DNA of 64,000 nucleotides. Source: Rutstroemia sp. NJR-2017a BVV2. Its lineage: Eukaryota; Ascomycota; Leotiomycetes; Helotiales; Rutstroemiaceae. The DNA lies in contig NJPS01000013.1 of NCBI GenBank assembly GCA_002946415.1, positions 1,612,001-1,676,000 of the forward strand, given 5' to 3'. Positions 1 to 11,371 of the stretch are shown one piece after another; the first letter of the stretch is position 1, and each line of letters opens with the position of its first letter. The notes below the pieces were generated by a model, which had not been told where the DNA came from, ran no database searches, and worked only from the letters and a program-made list of their open reading frames with translations. The translations under genes and the position numbers were made by a program.

Positions 1-403
1 TGGGAGCTATGAAACTTGCGGGGTCTGGAAGGAAGTTGCCTCCAACCCTCGAAGAGAAACAAGTCAGTGCCGACGATAAGAACATATCGTTCGAAGATGG
101 CAGAGGTGAAACTGGTTGACGCCCTTGCGACGAATTATAGATGTATATGCATTTTCAGCCATTCTCTCTTCGATCACCTCAACCCTTTAGATTGTGGCGC
201 TGAGTCAACGCACTGACGAGGTTTGGTTAAGGTTTACTATGTGCATTAGCTATATTTCACCTGTACCATCTATCATTCCCATGAATCAGGGACAAGTCGA
301 CATAGAAGCTGTTTAATACGATGACGACACCCAACCATTCCCGAAGTTCTGTATTTCTTATTGATATTCTGGATGAAAACTTTTGCATAATCGTAGCAAG
401 AAC
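1..403. other. Intergenic, upstream of membrane protein gene
   Basis: Short open frames here have no coding character that I recognise. The segment probably holds the promoter and 5' leader of the gene that starts at 404. Nothing else seen. Confidence 0.5.
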
Positions 404-1861
404 ATGTCCGAATCCTCATCCACCGCCACCACTAGTGTGCCAGTCAAATTACGACTTTCGAATCTAGCGGCTGGTTTCGCTATTGGTTTTGGAATATGGA
501 CCTTCACGGCAGCAGTGAGACAGACGAAAATTTGCCAGAGCCCGAAAAAGAGCATCTACATCTATATGATATGGCTAGATCTGTTCGTCAACGTCTTCAT
601 GGGAATTCTGACGTGGGTGATGATTAATGGCTTCATGGACGGAGGATCGTAAGTGATGGCCCAATCTTTGAAAGCGTCGACATTCAGGAGAGGACAAGGT
701 CTATCACCTAACTTCCAATGCTAGAAAATCAACTTACCCAATAACCAGGCTTCCGTTGTTGGGTCTTTCTTGATTTTGGATGTTTAAAACACTTTTGAAC
801 TATCGAGATTGTGTCGTGGTTGATGAGACAGTGCCTTTACTACCGAGTGATTGTTGAAAAGCTTGCTGACTTCGTGACAGGGTCCTTTATAATGTTTTGA
901 TATCAATCACATGGACGCTTGAGTTGCAGCTTTATTACCAGATTATCATCAATCGATGTGGTGTTGTGATGGACGATCGGAAACTTGTGATCAGAGCCAA
1001 GGTAAGAGGGCATCAGACAACAATAAACTCACATCCTATGAGCTAACATTCTGAAGTGGTGGACGGCAGCGTTTATCGGGTTCATCAACATCTCTGGTAT
1101 GGCATGAAAGGTTAATGAGAGGATTGTAGACATCAGCTAACAAGAAACAGTTCTGGCATTTTGGATACCCGCTCAACTGGACTCGATAACAGGTCGCATG
1201 TATGTGTTCATGTTGGCATATTAAAGATTGCTTAGCCCCATACTAATCTCGTTTTACAGATTCGTTATAGTAAACAGCTATTGGGACCGTGTATCCAAGG
1301 GACTCCTCCTTATCCTAGATATCATACTCAACATTTACTTCCTTCGAGTGGTGCACCAGCGAATTGTGAAATATCATGGACTCGTCAAATACATGCCCCT
1401 TATTCGGTTCAACGCATGGCTTATGATCGTTTCTGTTATGATGGATGTAAGTCGAGCTTAGCATTGGATTCTTGAAGTTGTGCTAATCGGTACAGGCGAT
1501 GTTGATTGGTGTAGAAACATTAGCGATCGCGGGAGGGACACGATTGTGGCAGCAATTCCATCCTGTGGCATATGTACGTCCCAAAGTCTTGATTACCACG
1601 AGTAAACTAGCTGACATACTTTGCTTACAGATCGTGAAACTACATATCGAGTTGTCGTTAGGAACACTTATCTCCAAGATTGCGAAAGGGAGCACGGAAG
1701 AACAGGAAAACTACTTGACAGAGTGGCATGGAAGAGACGGAATAAACAGCACGCGTGCGCTGGAGAAGGTTGCAACAAGACCTAGGAATTGGAGGACTGA
1801 GAGTCATGAAAGCGCGATTGAAAGAGGCATGGAAATAACGGTTGGTATGAGATCGATTTAG
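404..1861 (+). CDS. Fungal multi-pass integral membrane protein, 7 exons
   Basis: Exons 404..648, 881..1001, 1057..1096, 1151..1199, 1260..1446, 1496..1573 and 1631..1861 join to 316 codons in one frame with GT..AG introns. The start is the first ATG giving MSESSS. The product is strongly hydrophobic with about six to seven membrane spans. It carries signatures I know from an uncharacterised fungal membrane family: a WIPAQ segment, then SYWDR, ILNIYFLR, and FHPVAYIVKLHIE before a short polar C-terminal tail. The family is annotated only as fungal integral membrane protein and has no known substrate. Length is normal for it. Intron 1 (232 nt) is longer than the others (about 50-60 nt). Splice sites were chosen by frame and family match; the first long intron is the least certain. 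Confidence 0.82.
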
Positions 1862-3785
1862 TAAATCATTAGAATACACTGCAGGCAGTCCGCATAATGC
1901 ATAATTCGTGGCATGGAGGTTTCTTTGATGACACAGCTCAGATTGCGCATATCCCTCCCTGTGAATGTGAGCATGCAGGCACCATTGGGACGCCCGACTT
2001 CTCTGGATGGCTTCAGTCATAATTAGACATGAGTTAAGACATCACTGTCGCTATGTTGTCGTGTTGGTAGGCAAACTAGCCCGCCTCTTCGGCCTCGAAA
2101 AAATAAGCCAGTTTGCGATGATATGTTAAAGCTGGTCATTATTATTGAATGAATATCGCACAAGCTCTCAGACATTATAAAATTTTCATTGTCTAAATAT
2201 CTTTGGGACTTCATTAACGATCTATTGTTTCTCTACGAAAGGTTGGAGCTGTTTTAATAACTTGGTCATTGGTATATCGGCCTGGCTTTCCCAAGCCAAA
2301 GGACAAAATACAGACACAGATACCAGCATCGACACAAGACAGCCTACCCCATGTTTCACACCCCTCCATAAGTATATACCCAGCACGTAAACGCAGGAGA
2401 AGAGAGGAGGAAGCAGTTCAACTCGATTTGGTTTCGCAGTAGGTACGAAGTAATGTACCTGAATTCTTGCGGCCTCTAGTTGGATAAATGCGAGGTCTAA
2501 TGAGCTTGTTTTTTGTTTTGGGCTTAGTGTGTGACTAGCACGTCCGAAACGACTTTCAAACGCCGGGGAAGCACCAAAGAAGGATCTCGGCCTCGGGAAA
2601 CTGACTGTACAGTAGGGGGGCTCGGGGGGGGATCATCAACTCCAAATCTTTCGATTTTTCGATAGTCAGTCAGTCAGTATTCCTTCGGTCGACCACCCCG
2701 GAAGTAGATTGATATTCGACTTTAGAGAGGCGTAACCTTTGCGCAGATGTAACGTCATGACTGCACAATAAAATTATATCGCAAATATTGATTCGTACGC
2801 TTTGTGATGTTCAAGCTGCGTGTCCTTGTCGAGGGTAGGGGTGGCACGGAGGAGTTCACTTCAGAAGTTCACACTCACCAGCTATATCAAACCGTGAAAC
2901 GTGAGGTGCCACTTGCACGCTAGGAAATAGGTAGCATTTGTCTCACAATCAATTAACATCCCTCCGCCCTACAACTTTACAAGTCACATACGCCCTCTCT
3001 GGCTTCTCTGGTTCAAAGCGGGCGGAATAACCGGCACCGACTGCTCCATATGCAAATAACCGGCGCCCCAGCGCTCTGTTACAAACCATCCACCATCCAC
3101 CACCCACCACCCACCATCCACTTCCGACCTCCGACCTCTACGCTCGAAAAGTCTTTCAATTCTTCTGCGACCAACACCACCTTTTCTTTCATTTTCCTTT
3201 ATTCGTCCTCGCATCTTCAGATTCATTTCTCTCGTGGGACATACCACAAATCGCATATTCCCGCTCTATCATCTATTCCCCTCTCTACTTCGTCCGTCCC
3301 GCTTTTTTACCAATTCTTTCCAAACTTAGAAACTCAGCCGCATTCGGGCGCATCTAAGATCTCACCACCATCGCAAAGCCTTTACTTTTACTGTACTCGA
3401 GTATTTCTAAGCCGGATCTGTCCACAGCATTGAGTGTCATGACAAAGACTTTTCCAGAGGAATCGACAAATACTTCGTGAAGCCTAGTCGCCCCATGCAG
3501 AAGCAGGCCTTCTGTCTTCCTCTTCCATCTTCATCCCTTTAGCTTATAACCTTACGCATTAATTTATTTACGTTCGTTTCCCCAGTCAGATAAATCTGCT
3601 CAATCGATAAAACTACCCTGCCGAATACGACCATTCACGGCTATATAATTCATGCAAGCAAGCTGATAAAAGCACAGTAATACGGCGGGTACCGCATTGT
3701 CCGATTTGTCCGATACGAGGCAAATACATAATCCCACCTTCTCCACCTGCAAAGCTGTTGGATCAGCAGTGTTTCTTCTCACAAA
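1862..3785. other. Intergenic region and probable 5' leader of the copper ATPase gene
   Basis: It holds a MITE relic (2085-2303). A pyrimidine-rich stretch with imperfect CCACCATCCA-type tandem repeats at about 3087-3125 follows, then a C/T-rich leader that continues to the ATG at 3786. No gene is recognised; the open frames on both strands in 2984-3433 come from the simple-sequence composition. Confidence 0.5.
2085..2303. mobile_element. MITE relic, AACAGGCCGAT family, copy A
   Basis: The left end (CTCTTCGGCCTCGAAAAAAT, from 2085) and the right end (ATCGGCCTGGCTTTCCCAAG, from 2275) are inverted-repeat versions of the ends of the better copy at 55.9 kb. The interior shares a TTCATTGTCTAAATATCTTT segment with the copy at 15.7 kb in matching orientation. 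It has no coding capacity. Confidence 0.55.
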
Positions 3786-6700
3786 ATGGCACCGGCGCAC
3801 TTGGAGGTGTCGGCGAGGGGCTCGGCCTCGAAAAGCCTCGATACACCAACAGCACATATGGCAACAACCACGTTAAAAGTTGAAGGAATGACTTGCGGCG
3901 CGTGTACTTCGGCTGTGGAATCTGGCTTCAAAGGTGTTGACGGGGTTGGAAACGTATCTGTGAGCCTGGTAATGGAGAGGGCTGTTGTTATACACGATCC
4001 GCAAAAAGTAACCGCCGAGAAAATACAAGAGATTATCGAAGATCGTGGCTTTGACGCCGAAGTGTTGGCTACCGACCTACCATCTCCCATGTTCAATCGC
4101 AATACTTCATATGGCGAAGACAATGAATCCGACGACGATGAAATCACGGATGATGCGCCAATAACTACAACAACGCTGGCTGTGGAGGGTATGACATGCG
4201 GGGCTTGCACTTCAGCAGTCGAGGGAGGATTCGCAGATGTCCCAGGAGTGAAACATTTCAGCATATCTCTCTTGTCGGAACGAGCGATCGTAGAACACGA
4301 CGCCTCAATATTGAGTGCGGAGAGGATCGCAGAAATCATTGAGGACAGAGGGTTTGGGGCAACTATTGTTGAGTCAGCTTCTGCTACTGCACCTTCACGT
4401 ATCCGTAAGTCGCGGCGTGACAGCACAGCGAAGAAGGAGAGGGTCGCTACAACCACCATTGCCATTGAGGGGATGACATGCGGGGCATGCACATCTGCAA
4501 TCGAAGGCGGTTTCAAGGATCTTGAAGGCCTAGTACAGTTCAACGTCAGTCTACTAGCAGAACGTGCAGTAGTTGTCCACGACCCATCCATTCTTCCACC
4601 CGAGAAAATAGCGGAAATTATTGAGGATAGAGGTTTCGATGCCAAAATCCTCTCAACGCAATTGGCTACTTTAGGCCAACAGTCGGCGACGGTTACTGCA
4701 CAATTTAAGCTGTTCGGGGTGCCTGATGCTGCTGCCGCGACAGCCTTGGAGTCTAAAATCTCCTCTATGCCCGGAGTTAAATCTGCGACTATAAGCCTGG
4801 CTAAATCACGTCTGACCGTTTCGCATCAACCAAACATAGTTGGCCTGCGAGCTCTCGTTGACCTCATTGAAGCTCAAGGATACAATGCCCTCGTGGCCGA
4901 TAGCGATGACAACAATGCACAACTCGAGTCTCTGGCGAAAACTAGAGAAATCACCGAGTGGCGCACAGCATTCAGAACTTCTTTAAGTTTCGCCATCCCA
5001 GTTTTCCTGATCAGCATGGTATTCCCTATGGTCCTTCCATTTTTAGATTTCGGAAGTTTCGTTGTCATCTTCCCAGGATTATACCTTGGTGATATTATTT
5101 GTTTAGCTCTTACGATACCCGTCCAATTTGGCATTGGAAAACGTTTTTATGTTTCCGCATATAAATCTATGAAGCACGGATCGCCTACGATGGACGTGCT
5201 GGTAGTTCTTGGTACTTCCGCGGCATTTTTCTTTAGTGTAGCAGCAATGATTGTTTCGATCGTAGCTCCTCCTCATACTCGACCCAGCACGATATTCGAT
5301 ACAAGCAGTATGCTCATCACATTTATCACCCTCGGAAGATTCCTTGAGAATCGTGCGAAGGGACAGACTTCGAAAGCTCTCTCTCGTCTAATGTCGCTTG
5401 CTCCATCAATGGCCACTATTTACGCTGACCCAATTGCCGCTGAAAAGGCTGCCGAAGAATGGGATAACTCAACTAGCAATGGGAACGAGCCAAAGACGGA
5501 TTCTTCTCAGGAAGGAAACGCTGCCGAGGAGAAGGTCATTCCTACCGAGCTAATCCAAGTCGGCGACATTGTCATTCTTCGACCCGGTGATAAGATTCCA
5601 GCAGACGGAACTGTCACAAGAGGAGAAACTTATGTTGATGAGAGTATGGTCACCGGTGAGGCGATGCCGGTTCAAAAACGAAAGGGAAACCTCCTTATTG
5701 GAGGAACCGTAAATGGTGCTGGTAGGGTCGACTTCCGCGTTACTAGAGCCGGCAGAGATACGCAATTGAGTCAGATTGTCAAGCTTGTTCAAGATGCTCA
5801 AACAACAAGAGCTCCAATTCAACGACTTGCGGATATCATCGCTGGTTACTTCGTCCCAGCAATTCTATGTCTCGGATTTCTCACTTTCGCAACTTGGATG
5901 ATTCTAAGTCATGTTCTTTCACATCCACCAAAGATTTTCATGGATGAGAAGAGTGGTGGTAAATTCATGGTTTGTGTTAAGCTATGTATTTCAGTCATTG
6001 TTTTCGCCTGCCCTTGTGCATTGGGTTTGGCAACGCCTACTGCTGTCATGGTAGGAACCGGTGTAGGGGCTGAGAATGGCATCTTGGTGAAAGGTGGTGC
6101 CGCTCTTGAGACAGCCACCAAAATTACTCAAGTAGTCCTCGACAAGACTGGGACTCTTACTATCGGTAAAATGAGCGTGGCCAAGATCAATCTAGTTTCT
6201 ACCTGGGAGAATAATGAGTGGCGCAGAAAACTTTGGTGGAAAATTTTGGGTCTTGCCGAAATGGGCAGCGAACATCCTATTGGAAAAGCAATCTTAGGCG
6301 CTGCTAAGGAAGAGCTTGGACTCGGCCCTGAGGGAACTATTGACGGAAGCATTGGGGACTTTGAGGCTGCTGTGGGAAATGGTGTCAGTGCTTTGGTCGA
6401 GCCCGCTACAGGCGCTGAACGTACCCGTTACAGGATTTTGGTTGGAAATGTTCGTTTCCTCAAACAGAATAATGTGATTGTCCCCCAGGAAGCTATCGAC
6501 TCTTCTGAAGAGGCCAACCTTAAGGCAGCTGGATCGTCAAAGACCACAACTGCTGGTACGACCAACATCTTTGTCGCTATCGACGGTTCTTACACTGGTC
6601 ATCTGTGTCTAGCTGATACGATTAAAGACAGTGCTGTTGCTGCAATTGCCGTTCTTCATCGCATGGGTATCAAGAGCGCCATCGTGACCGGCGATCAACG

Positions 6701-7340
6701 ATCGACTGCTCTTGCAGTTGCGCGCATCGTTGGCATCCCAGCTGAGAACGTCCACGCAGGTGTGACGCCCGACCAGAAGCAGGATATCATTCGTGACTTC
6801 CAATCTCGTGGAGAGTGTGTCGCAATGGTCGGTGATGGAATCAACGATTCGCCCGCACTTGCAACTGCAGATGTCGGCATTGCAATGGCTTCTGGTACCG
6901 ATGTTGCAATGGAAGCAGCAGACGTTGTTCTAATGCGCCCTAACGACCTCATGGATATTCCTGCTTCGATTCAACTCGCTCGCTCTATCTTCAACCGTAT
7001 CAAGCTCAACCTGAGCTGGGCTTGCGGTTATAATATTGTTGGGCTTCCATTCGCGATGGGTGTCTTCCTTCCATTCGGATATCATTTACATCCAATGGCA
7101 GCAGGTGCAGCAATGGCGGCTAGTAGTGTCAGTGTAGTGGGCAGCAGTCTTCTTCTCAAATTCTGGAAGAGACCTAGATGGATGGAAGACGCGTTGATAG
7201 AAGAAAAGGGGCAACTTAGAAAGAAGGGTCGCGGATGGGGATGGAGCGGCAAGGTTATGGAGTTGTACAGGTCAATTGTTGGTGGAAGAAGAAACGAAGA
7301 AGAGGGTTATGTGCCACTGAATACTCTCGAACATGTCTGA
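3786..7340 (+). CDS. CCC2: Copper-transporting P1B-type ATPase (CCC2/ATP7 type)
   Basis: This 1184-residue intronless gene encodes the Golgi copper pump that loads copper onto secreted cuproenzymes. Three N-terminal heavy-metal domains each carry GMTCGACTS (near residues 35, 138 and 230). A fourth HMA-like segment (about residues 300-370) lacks the CxxC. Downstream are an actuator TGEAMP loop, the transmembrane CPC copper site (C742-P743-C744), the phosphorylation motif DKTGTLT at D786, SEHPIGKA in the nucleotide domain and the hinge GDGINDSP near residue 1016. The length and three functional HMA domains fit filamentous fungal homologues; yeast Ccc2 has two. A second in-frame ATG at residue 25 could also serve as start. 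Membrane topology and motifs leave little doubt about metal class, though Cu versus Ag cannot be separated from sequence. Confidence 0.96.
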   Translation: MAPAHLEVSARGSASKSLDTPTAHMATTTLKVEGMTCGACTSAVESGFKGVDGVGNVSVSLVMERAVVIHDPQKVTAEKIQEIIEDRGFDAEVLATDLPSPMFNRNTSYGEDNESDDDEITDDAPITTTTLAVEGMTCGACTSAVEGGFADVPGVKHFSISLLSERAIVEHDASILSAERIAEIIEDRGFGATIVESASATAPSRIRKSRRDSTAKKERVATTTIAIEGMTCGACTSAIEGGFKDLEGLVQFNVSLLAERAVVVHDPSILPPEKIAEIIEDRGFDAKILSTQLATLGQQSATVTAQFKLFGVPDAAAATALESKISSMPGVKSATISLAKSRLTVSHQPNIVGLRALVDLIEAQGYNALVADSDDNNAQLESLAKTREITEWRTAFRTSLSFAIPVFLISMVFPMVLPFLDFGSFVVIFPGLYLGDIICLALTIPVQFGIGKRFYVSAYKSMKHGSPTMDVLVVLGTSAAFFFSVAAMIVSIVAPPHTRPSTIFDTSSMLITFITLGRFLENRAKGQTSKALSRLMSLAPSMATIYADPIAAEKAAEEWDNSTSNGNEPKTDSSQEGNAAEEKVIPTELIQVGDIVILRPGDKIPADGTVTRGETYVDESMVTGEAMPVQKRKGNLLIGGTVNGAGRVDFRVTRAGRDTQLSQIVKLVQDAQTTRAPIQRLADIIAGYFVPAILCLGFLTFATWMILSHVLSHPPKIFMDEKSGGKFMVCVKLCISVIVFACPCALGLATPTAVMVGTGVGAENGILVKGGAALETATKITQVVLDKTGTLTIGKMSVAKINLVSTWENNEWRRKLWWKILGLAEMGSEHPIGKAILGAAKEELGLGPEGTIDGSIGDFEAAVGNGVSALVEPATGAERTRYRILVGNVRFLKQNNVIVPQEAIDSSEEANLKAAGSSKTTTAGTTNIFVAIDGSYTGHLCLADTIKDSAVAAIAVLHRMGIKSAIVTGDQRSTALAVARIVGIPAENVHAGVTPDQKQDIIRDFQSRGECVAMVGDGINDSPALATADVGIAMASGTDVAMEAADVVLMRPNDLMDIPASIQLARSIFNRIKLNLSWACGYNIVGLPFAMGVFLPFGYHLHPMAAGAAMAASSVSVVGSSLLLKFWKRPRWMEDALIEEKGQLRKKGRGWGWSGKVMELYRSIVGGRRNEEEGYVPLNTLEHV

Positions 7341-8836
7341 TGTGGAGTAGGACACGAATAGGAGTTGATTAGTTTTTTGTTCAACTTTCTTTGCAAGCGA
7401 TATATCCCTTTGCTTTTGTTTTTTATCCGCCCCCTTTACCTGTTGGATATCGGAATTAGGCGGATTTGCGTGGGATCTTGTATTGTACTTGTATATATTA
7501 TATCCGATCCGGTCTAATCTGATTTGACATGATATGATGTACTGTATTATGTACGCGACGAGAAATGAAATTAGGAAAGATATATGAAGCCTAAGTGTCG
7601 GTTACACTTCACTGTCTTCTGTGTTACCTACCACAAGAATCTGCACTACCGGCATACTATTCCAATTGAGCTCGCACCTACTTTCGAATCCTTTTCCCCA
7701 ACAGTATCGTCCGGCAACACACACATATTACTTGGGCTACATCTTACCAAACACCGACTTCCGGCAGGAATTGTACAACACGTTGGCGAAAATAAAAAGA
7801 AGGGCAAAAGCCCCGTCACGATAATTATGTTCTATACCGCTATTCGTCGGCATGCTGTCTTGTCACGCTCGTATATTTTTGGAGGATCGTGATTGCGCTT
7901 TCTTACCAATACGGGAGAGGATATACTGCAATTCAGCGAAGAAGTCGAAGTCGGGAGTTTGGTGTTCGGCTTACTGGCTTTTGCAGTCTCAATAATCTTG
8001 TTTTCCCTCGGGGACTTCCTTTAGAGGATAAAGAAAGGGGATACGAGATTGAGGAGCGAACCAATGGAGTAAAGTACGTTGAAATTAGGTTTGAGATTGG
8101 GGATTGCAGATTGGTAGGCCGGCTTCTCGCATATAGGTCGGGATTTGGGAGTTGCGAATGACCGGGAGGTGAATTTTGGGTTTTCTTTGATGCGGGTAGG
8201 GAGGTTTTATTGGTTGGATTTTGGGATTTGTTTCTTCGTTTGTCGGTCGGACGGTCGGGATTTGAAAATGATTATGGAAGAGGAGATGGGGTAAGTGAAT
8301 GGAATTCGTATTACTGCACTGGGCTGCAGACTGGATTTGTGATCATGGAGATGGTACGGCATACCCCATATGCCATTTCTATTCCCTGCGCGGAACCGGT
8401 GAGTGCACAGCGACACGGATCTCGGGGTTTTCGCTCGATGCAGTGATTCAGGTGGTGCTTGGTGATGTTGGGATGACAAACTGCAGGTTTGGGGTAAGGA
8501 GGTATAATGTATATATATCTGTGAGAAGATGTGTAGGTGGTGCTACTTTCTGTATCGATCTGGCTTCATTCTACATTGAATAGAAATTTTCTTGTGCGAG
8601 GGACAATATTCTACATATCAAGTTGTACTACTTATTGTCTATCTTGGTTTCTTCGCTTCAATACTGTTATTGTTTGCTTCGTTATATCAAGGGGGAAAAG
8701 AGCAGCGAAGAATCTTCAGGGAACAACGAGACGACCAGAAAACTGTGTCTGCAGTGAATACAAACTCTCGAAACAGATCTCGCCGTCGAGAAGAAGTTCG
8801 TCAAACAACCACAATCTACCCATCGAATACAGCACA
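7341..8836. other. Intergenic region between copper ATPase and DUF3112 genes
   Basis: The first part is T-rich 3' flank of the ATPase gene. The rest has mixed composition with short open frames on both strands and no recognisable protein. A frame at 8537-9079 runs into the next gene in the wrong frame and is a shadow. Confidence 0.5.
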
Positions 8837-10005
8837 ATGACTGTAAGTACCTCAACCCCCATCAACCCCCCCCCCAACCCCTCGCTAACACCCCCCTCCT
8901 CCAGCCCTCCCCACCCTACGAACCCCTCCACGCCGCCCTCGGCCTCGTCCCCACCCCCATCCCCGACATCCCCATATCCAGCATCTTCCTCATCCTCTTC
9001 CTCCCCGTCGCCCTCGCCCACATCACCCTCCTGCGCACCAACCGTCAGCGCTCCCAGAAATTCCTCATGTCCGGCATGATGTTCGGCTTCTCCGTCTCGC
9101 GCGTCATCAGCTGCGTCCTGCGCATCGCCTGGTCCGTCCACCGCACCAACATGCGTCTCGCGCTCGCCGCCCAGGTCTTCGTCGCTGCTGGCGTCGTCTT
9201 GCTTTTCCTCATCAATCTGATTTTCACCTCTCGGCTACTCAGGGCGTCGCATCCGGGCTGGGCGTGGAAACCTGTTGTGAGGTGGACGTTTAGGGGGTTG
9301 TATGTTTCGCTTTTTGCGAGCTTAGTGACGTTTATTACGGCGATTGTTTATTCCTTCTTCACGATGGATCCGGCGGCTCTGAGGAGAGATCGTGTTGTGC
9401 AGCTCGTGGTCGGTACCTATCTCGCCGTGTGCGCGTTCCTTCCGATTCCGTTGCTCGCGTTACGACTTCTTTTACCCGCATCGTATATGGTTACAAAACC
9501 GAAAGAGAGAGGACAGAAGGTGGAGAAATTCGGGACGGGTCGCTTCCGCACGAAGATAAGGTTGGTACTGGGTACGTCGTTGTTGTTGTCGTTGGGGGCG
9601 TGCTTTCGTGCGGGGATTGCCTATGTGCCGAGGGATAGGAACGATCCTGCTTGGTATCAGGGCAGAGCTTGCTTCTACGTGATGAATTTTGGAATCGAGG
9701 TTTTTGTTGTTTGGTTATATGCTGCGATGAGGGTGGATAGAAGATTTATTGTGCCGAATGGGACGAAGAAGGTGGGAGATTTCGGAAAGGGGGGAGCGGG
9801 TGGCTTGCCGGTCAGGAGAGAGGGTGATGGGCTGGAGGAGGTGGAGGGAAGGTGGACGTGGTTGAGGGGGTGGAAGGGAGAGTGGGTGATTGCTAGTGAT
9901 GAGGATTTCTTTGCGGAATCGGAGAGTATGGATGTCGAGGGTGCGGTGAAGAGTGGAGAGATGACGCCGGAGACGGCAGAGGATTTGGAGAAGGGAGAGA
10001 CTTGA
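8837..10005 (+). CDS. DUF3112 seven-span membrane protein
   Basis: Exons 8837..8842 (ATG ACT only) and 8905..10005 give 368 residues. The 62-nt intron is C-rich, with a GCTAAC branch site and a CAG end. The protein has about seven hydrophobic spans (IFLILFLPVALAH, VFVAAGVVLLFLINLIF, LYVSLFASLVTFITAIVY and others). It matches what I know of the fungal DUF3112 family: an N-terminal DIPISSIFL segment, then KFLMSGMMFGF with SRVISCVLRIAW. The C-terminal 90 residues are polar and acidic. An internal ATG at 9067 would lose the first conserved span, so I prefer the spliced start. Sense-strand composition changes from strongly C-rich in the first third to G-rich afterwards. Function unknown. Confidence 0.85.
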
Positions 10006-11371
10006 AAGATTAGAGAGACTGCTTGATCGTTGGCGTGATGGTAGAGTGTGGAAGTTGTATAGACTGTATAATAGTAGATGATGACAGGGCAGGGATGTCA
10101 AGGTACAAAATTACTGGTAAATAGAAAGGTCATAGAATAATAATATTGTTGCACATATCGACGCATGTTATCAACTGGTCGCCGCGTAACGCATGTGCTT
10201 GTTCTTCCTGTTTGGGAATATTTGATATTGAGATCTTGAGGCGGACGTCTGTACTTCTGTAACACGTACGACAGGATAGGTAATGAGTAGCAGCTTACTT
10301 TTACCCAGGGCCATGAAAAGCCATTACCAGGCTCTTTGGCTTGGAATAAACAGGTCGATTTGTGGCATAGGCTTTCCGGGTGTAGAACTAGCAGGCCGAC
10401 GATAATACTCAAAAGATAGTTACACAAGGAAAATATAATGTCCCAGAGTCTTTCGGACATTCGGTTGACGAGAGTAATTAGCAGCAATGAATTGTCCCAA
10501 ATCGGCTTATTTTTTCTGCCTAGAGAAACAAGCTAGATCACCCAAAACCACTATTTTGTGTAATTATAACAGCATCTAAGGAGAAATTAGATTTCCAAAT
10601 CCAGTTGAATGTTTAAATCTTTCACGGATTTATATAATTGCAGAAGGCCTGTAGGGCAAATAGGAACGTTTCAAAACACAAACCCGCCTGTTTTCCAAGC
10701 GGAAGAGCCTGGTTCGCGGTGTTACTTTGGATGAGCCACTTGCCCTGAGAGGTTGATTGGAGTGGGAGATGAGACGGCTCCAAGACTGGCACTATTCAAG
10801 AAAGCATTTTGCGGGGTGCATGACAGAGAGGGCAACTAGCCCCATTGATAGACATGATATATAGTACGTGGGATGGACCTCAAATGGATAAGTCACCACG
10901 GTTAATAGATGGCCCCTGGCCCCTTGTTGAAGACAGCAGCGACGTCTGCGTATCGCTCAAAAGCCCAATCGGTCATTCGGCGGCTTGGTTGGTAGTTTTG
11001 TATTCCCGCCTGCCGGAAGCAAGGGGCCAGGCAGGATTTCGCGATATGATTGAGTCCAGTGTAGATCTAGCAGCCTCCGCCTGCGATCCGCCTGCTGTGT
11101 TGACGGTGGGCAGCAACCTCGAAATCTCCTTTCGCATGCATTGGTTGAAAGCGGGAGCTAACTTTCTCCGGTCATGACGTTTGTCCCCACATCCTTGCAT
11201 TATTTTTGTGCGTCAAATGGTGCAACGGGAGAGATTCTAGAGCTTTGTCAAAACATCAATCCATAATACAACAACATAACTACGTCTCAGATAATGCGAT
11301 TTGTTTCCTCCTCCGCAGACAAGTATTTCTCCAGCTAATTCTGAAATCAATCAACACTGCGATACACCACA
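10006..11371. other. Intergenic region with a MITE relic
   Basis: It holds the MITE at 10328-10712. The remaining short frames are not convincing. The last 200 bases before 11372 are the likely promoter and leader of the DUF155 gene. Confidence 0.5.
10328..10712. mobile_element. MITE relic, AACAGGCCGAT family, copy B
   Basis: Terminal inverted repeats are visible over about 30 bp. The left end reads CAGGCTCTTTGGCTTGGAAT and continues with AAACAGGTCGAT. The reverse complement of the right end reads CAGGCTCTTCCGCTTGGAAA and continues with ACAGG. The element is about 385 bp, longer than its relatives, has no ORF of note, and shares an ATACTCAAAAGATAG segment with the copy at 55.9 kb. Confidence 0.6.

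Noticed and set aside
3779..4645. 288-codon minus-strand frame
   Set aside because: It is antisense to the repeated HMA domains of the copper ATPase; a shadow created by repeated coding sequence.
8537..9079. 180-codon Ser/Pro-rich frame on the + strand
   Set aside because: It overlaps the DUF3112 gene in another frame; the composition comes from the C-rich coding strand and intron.
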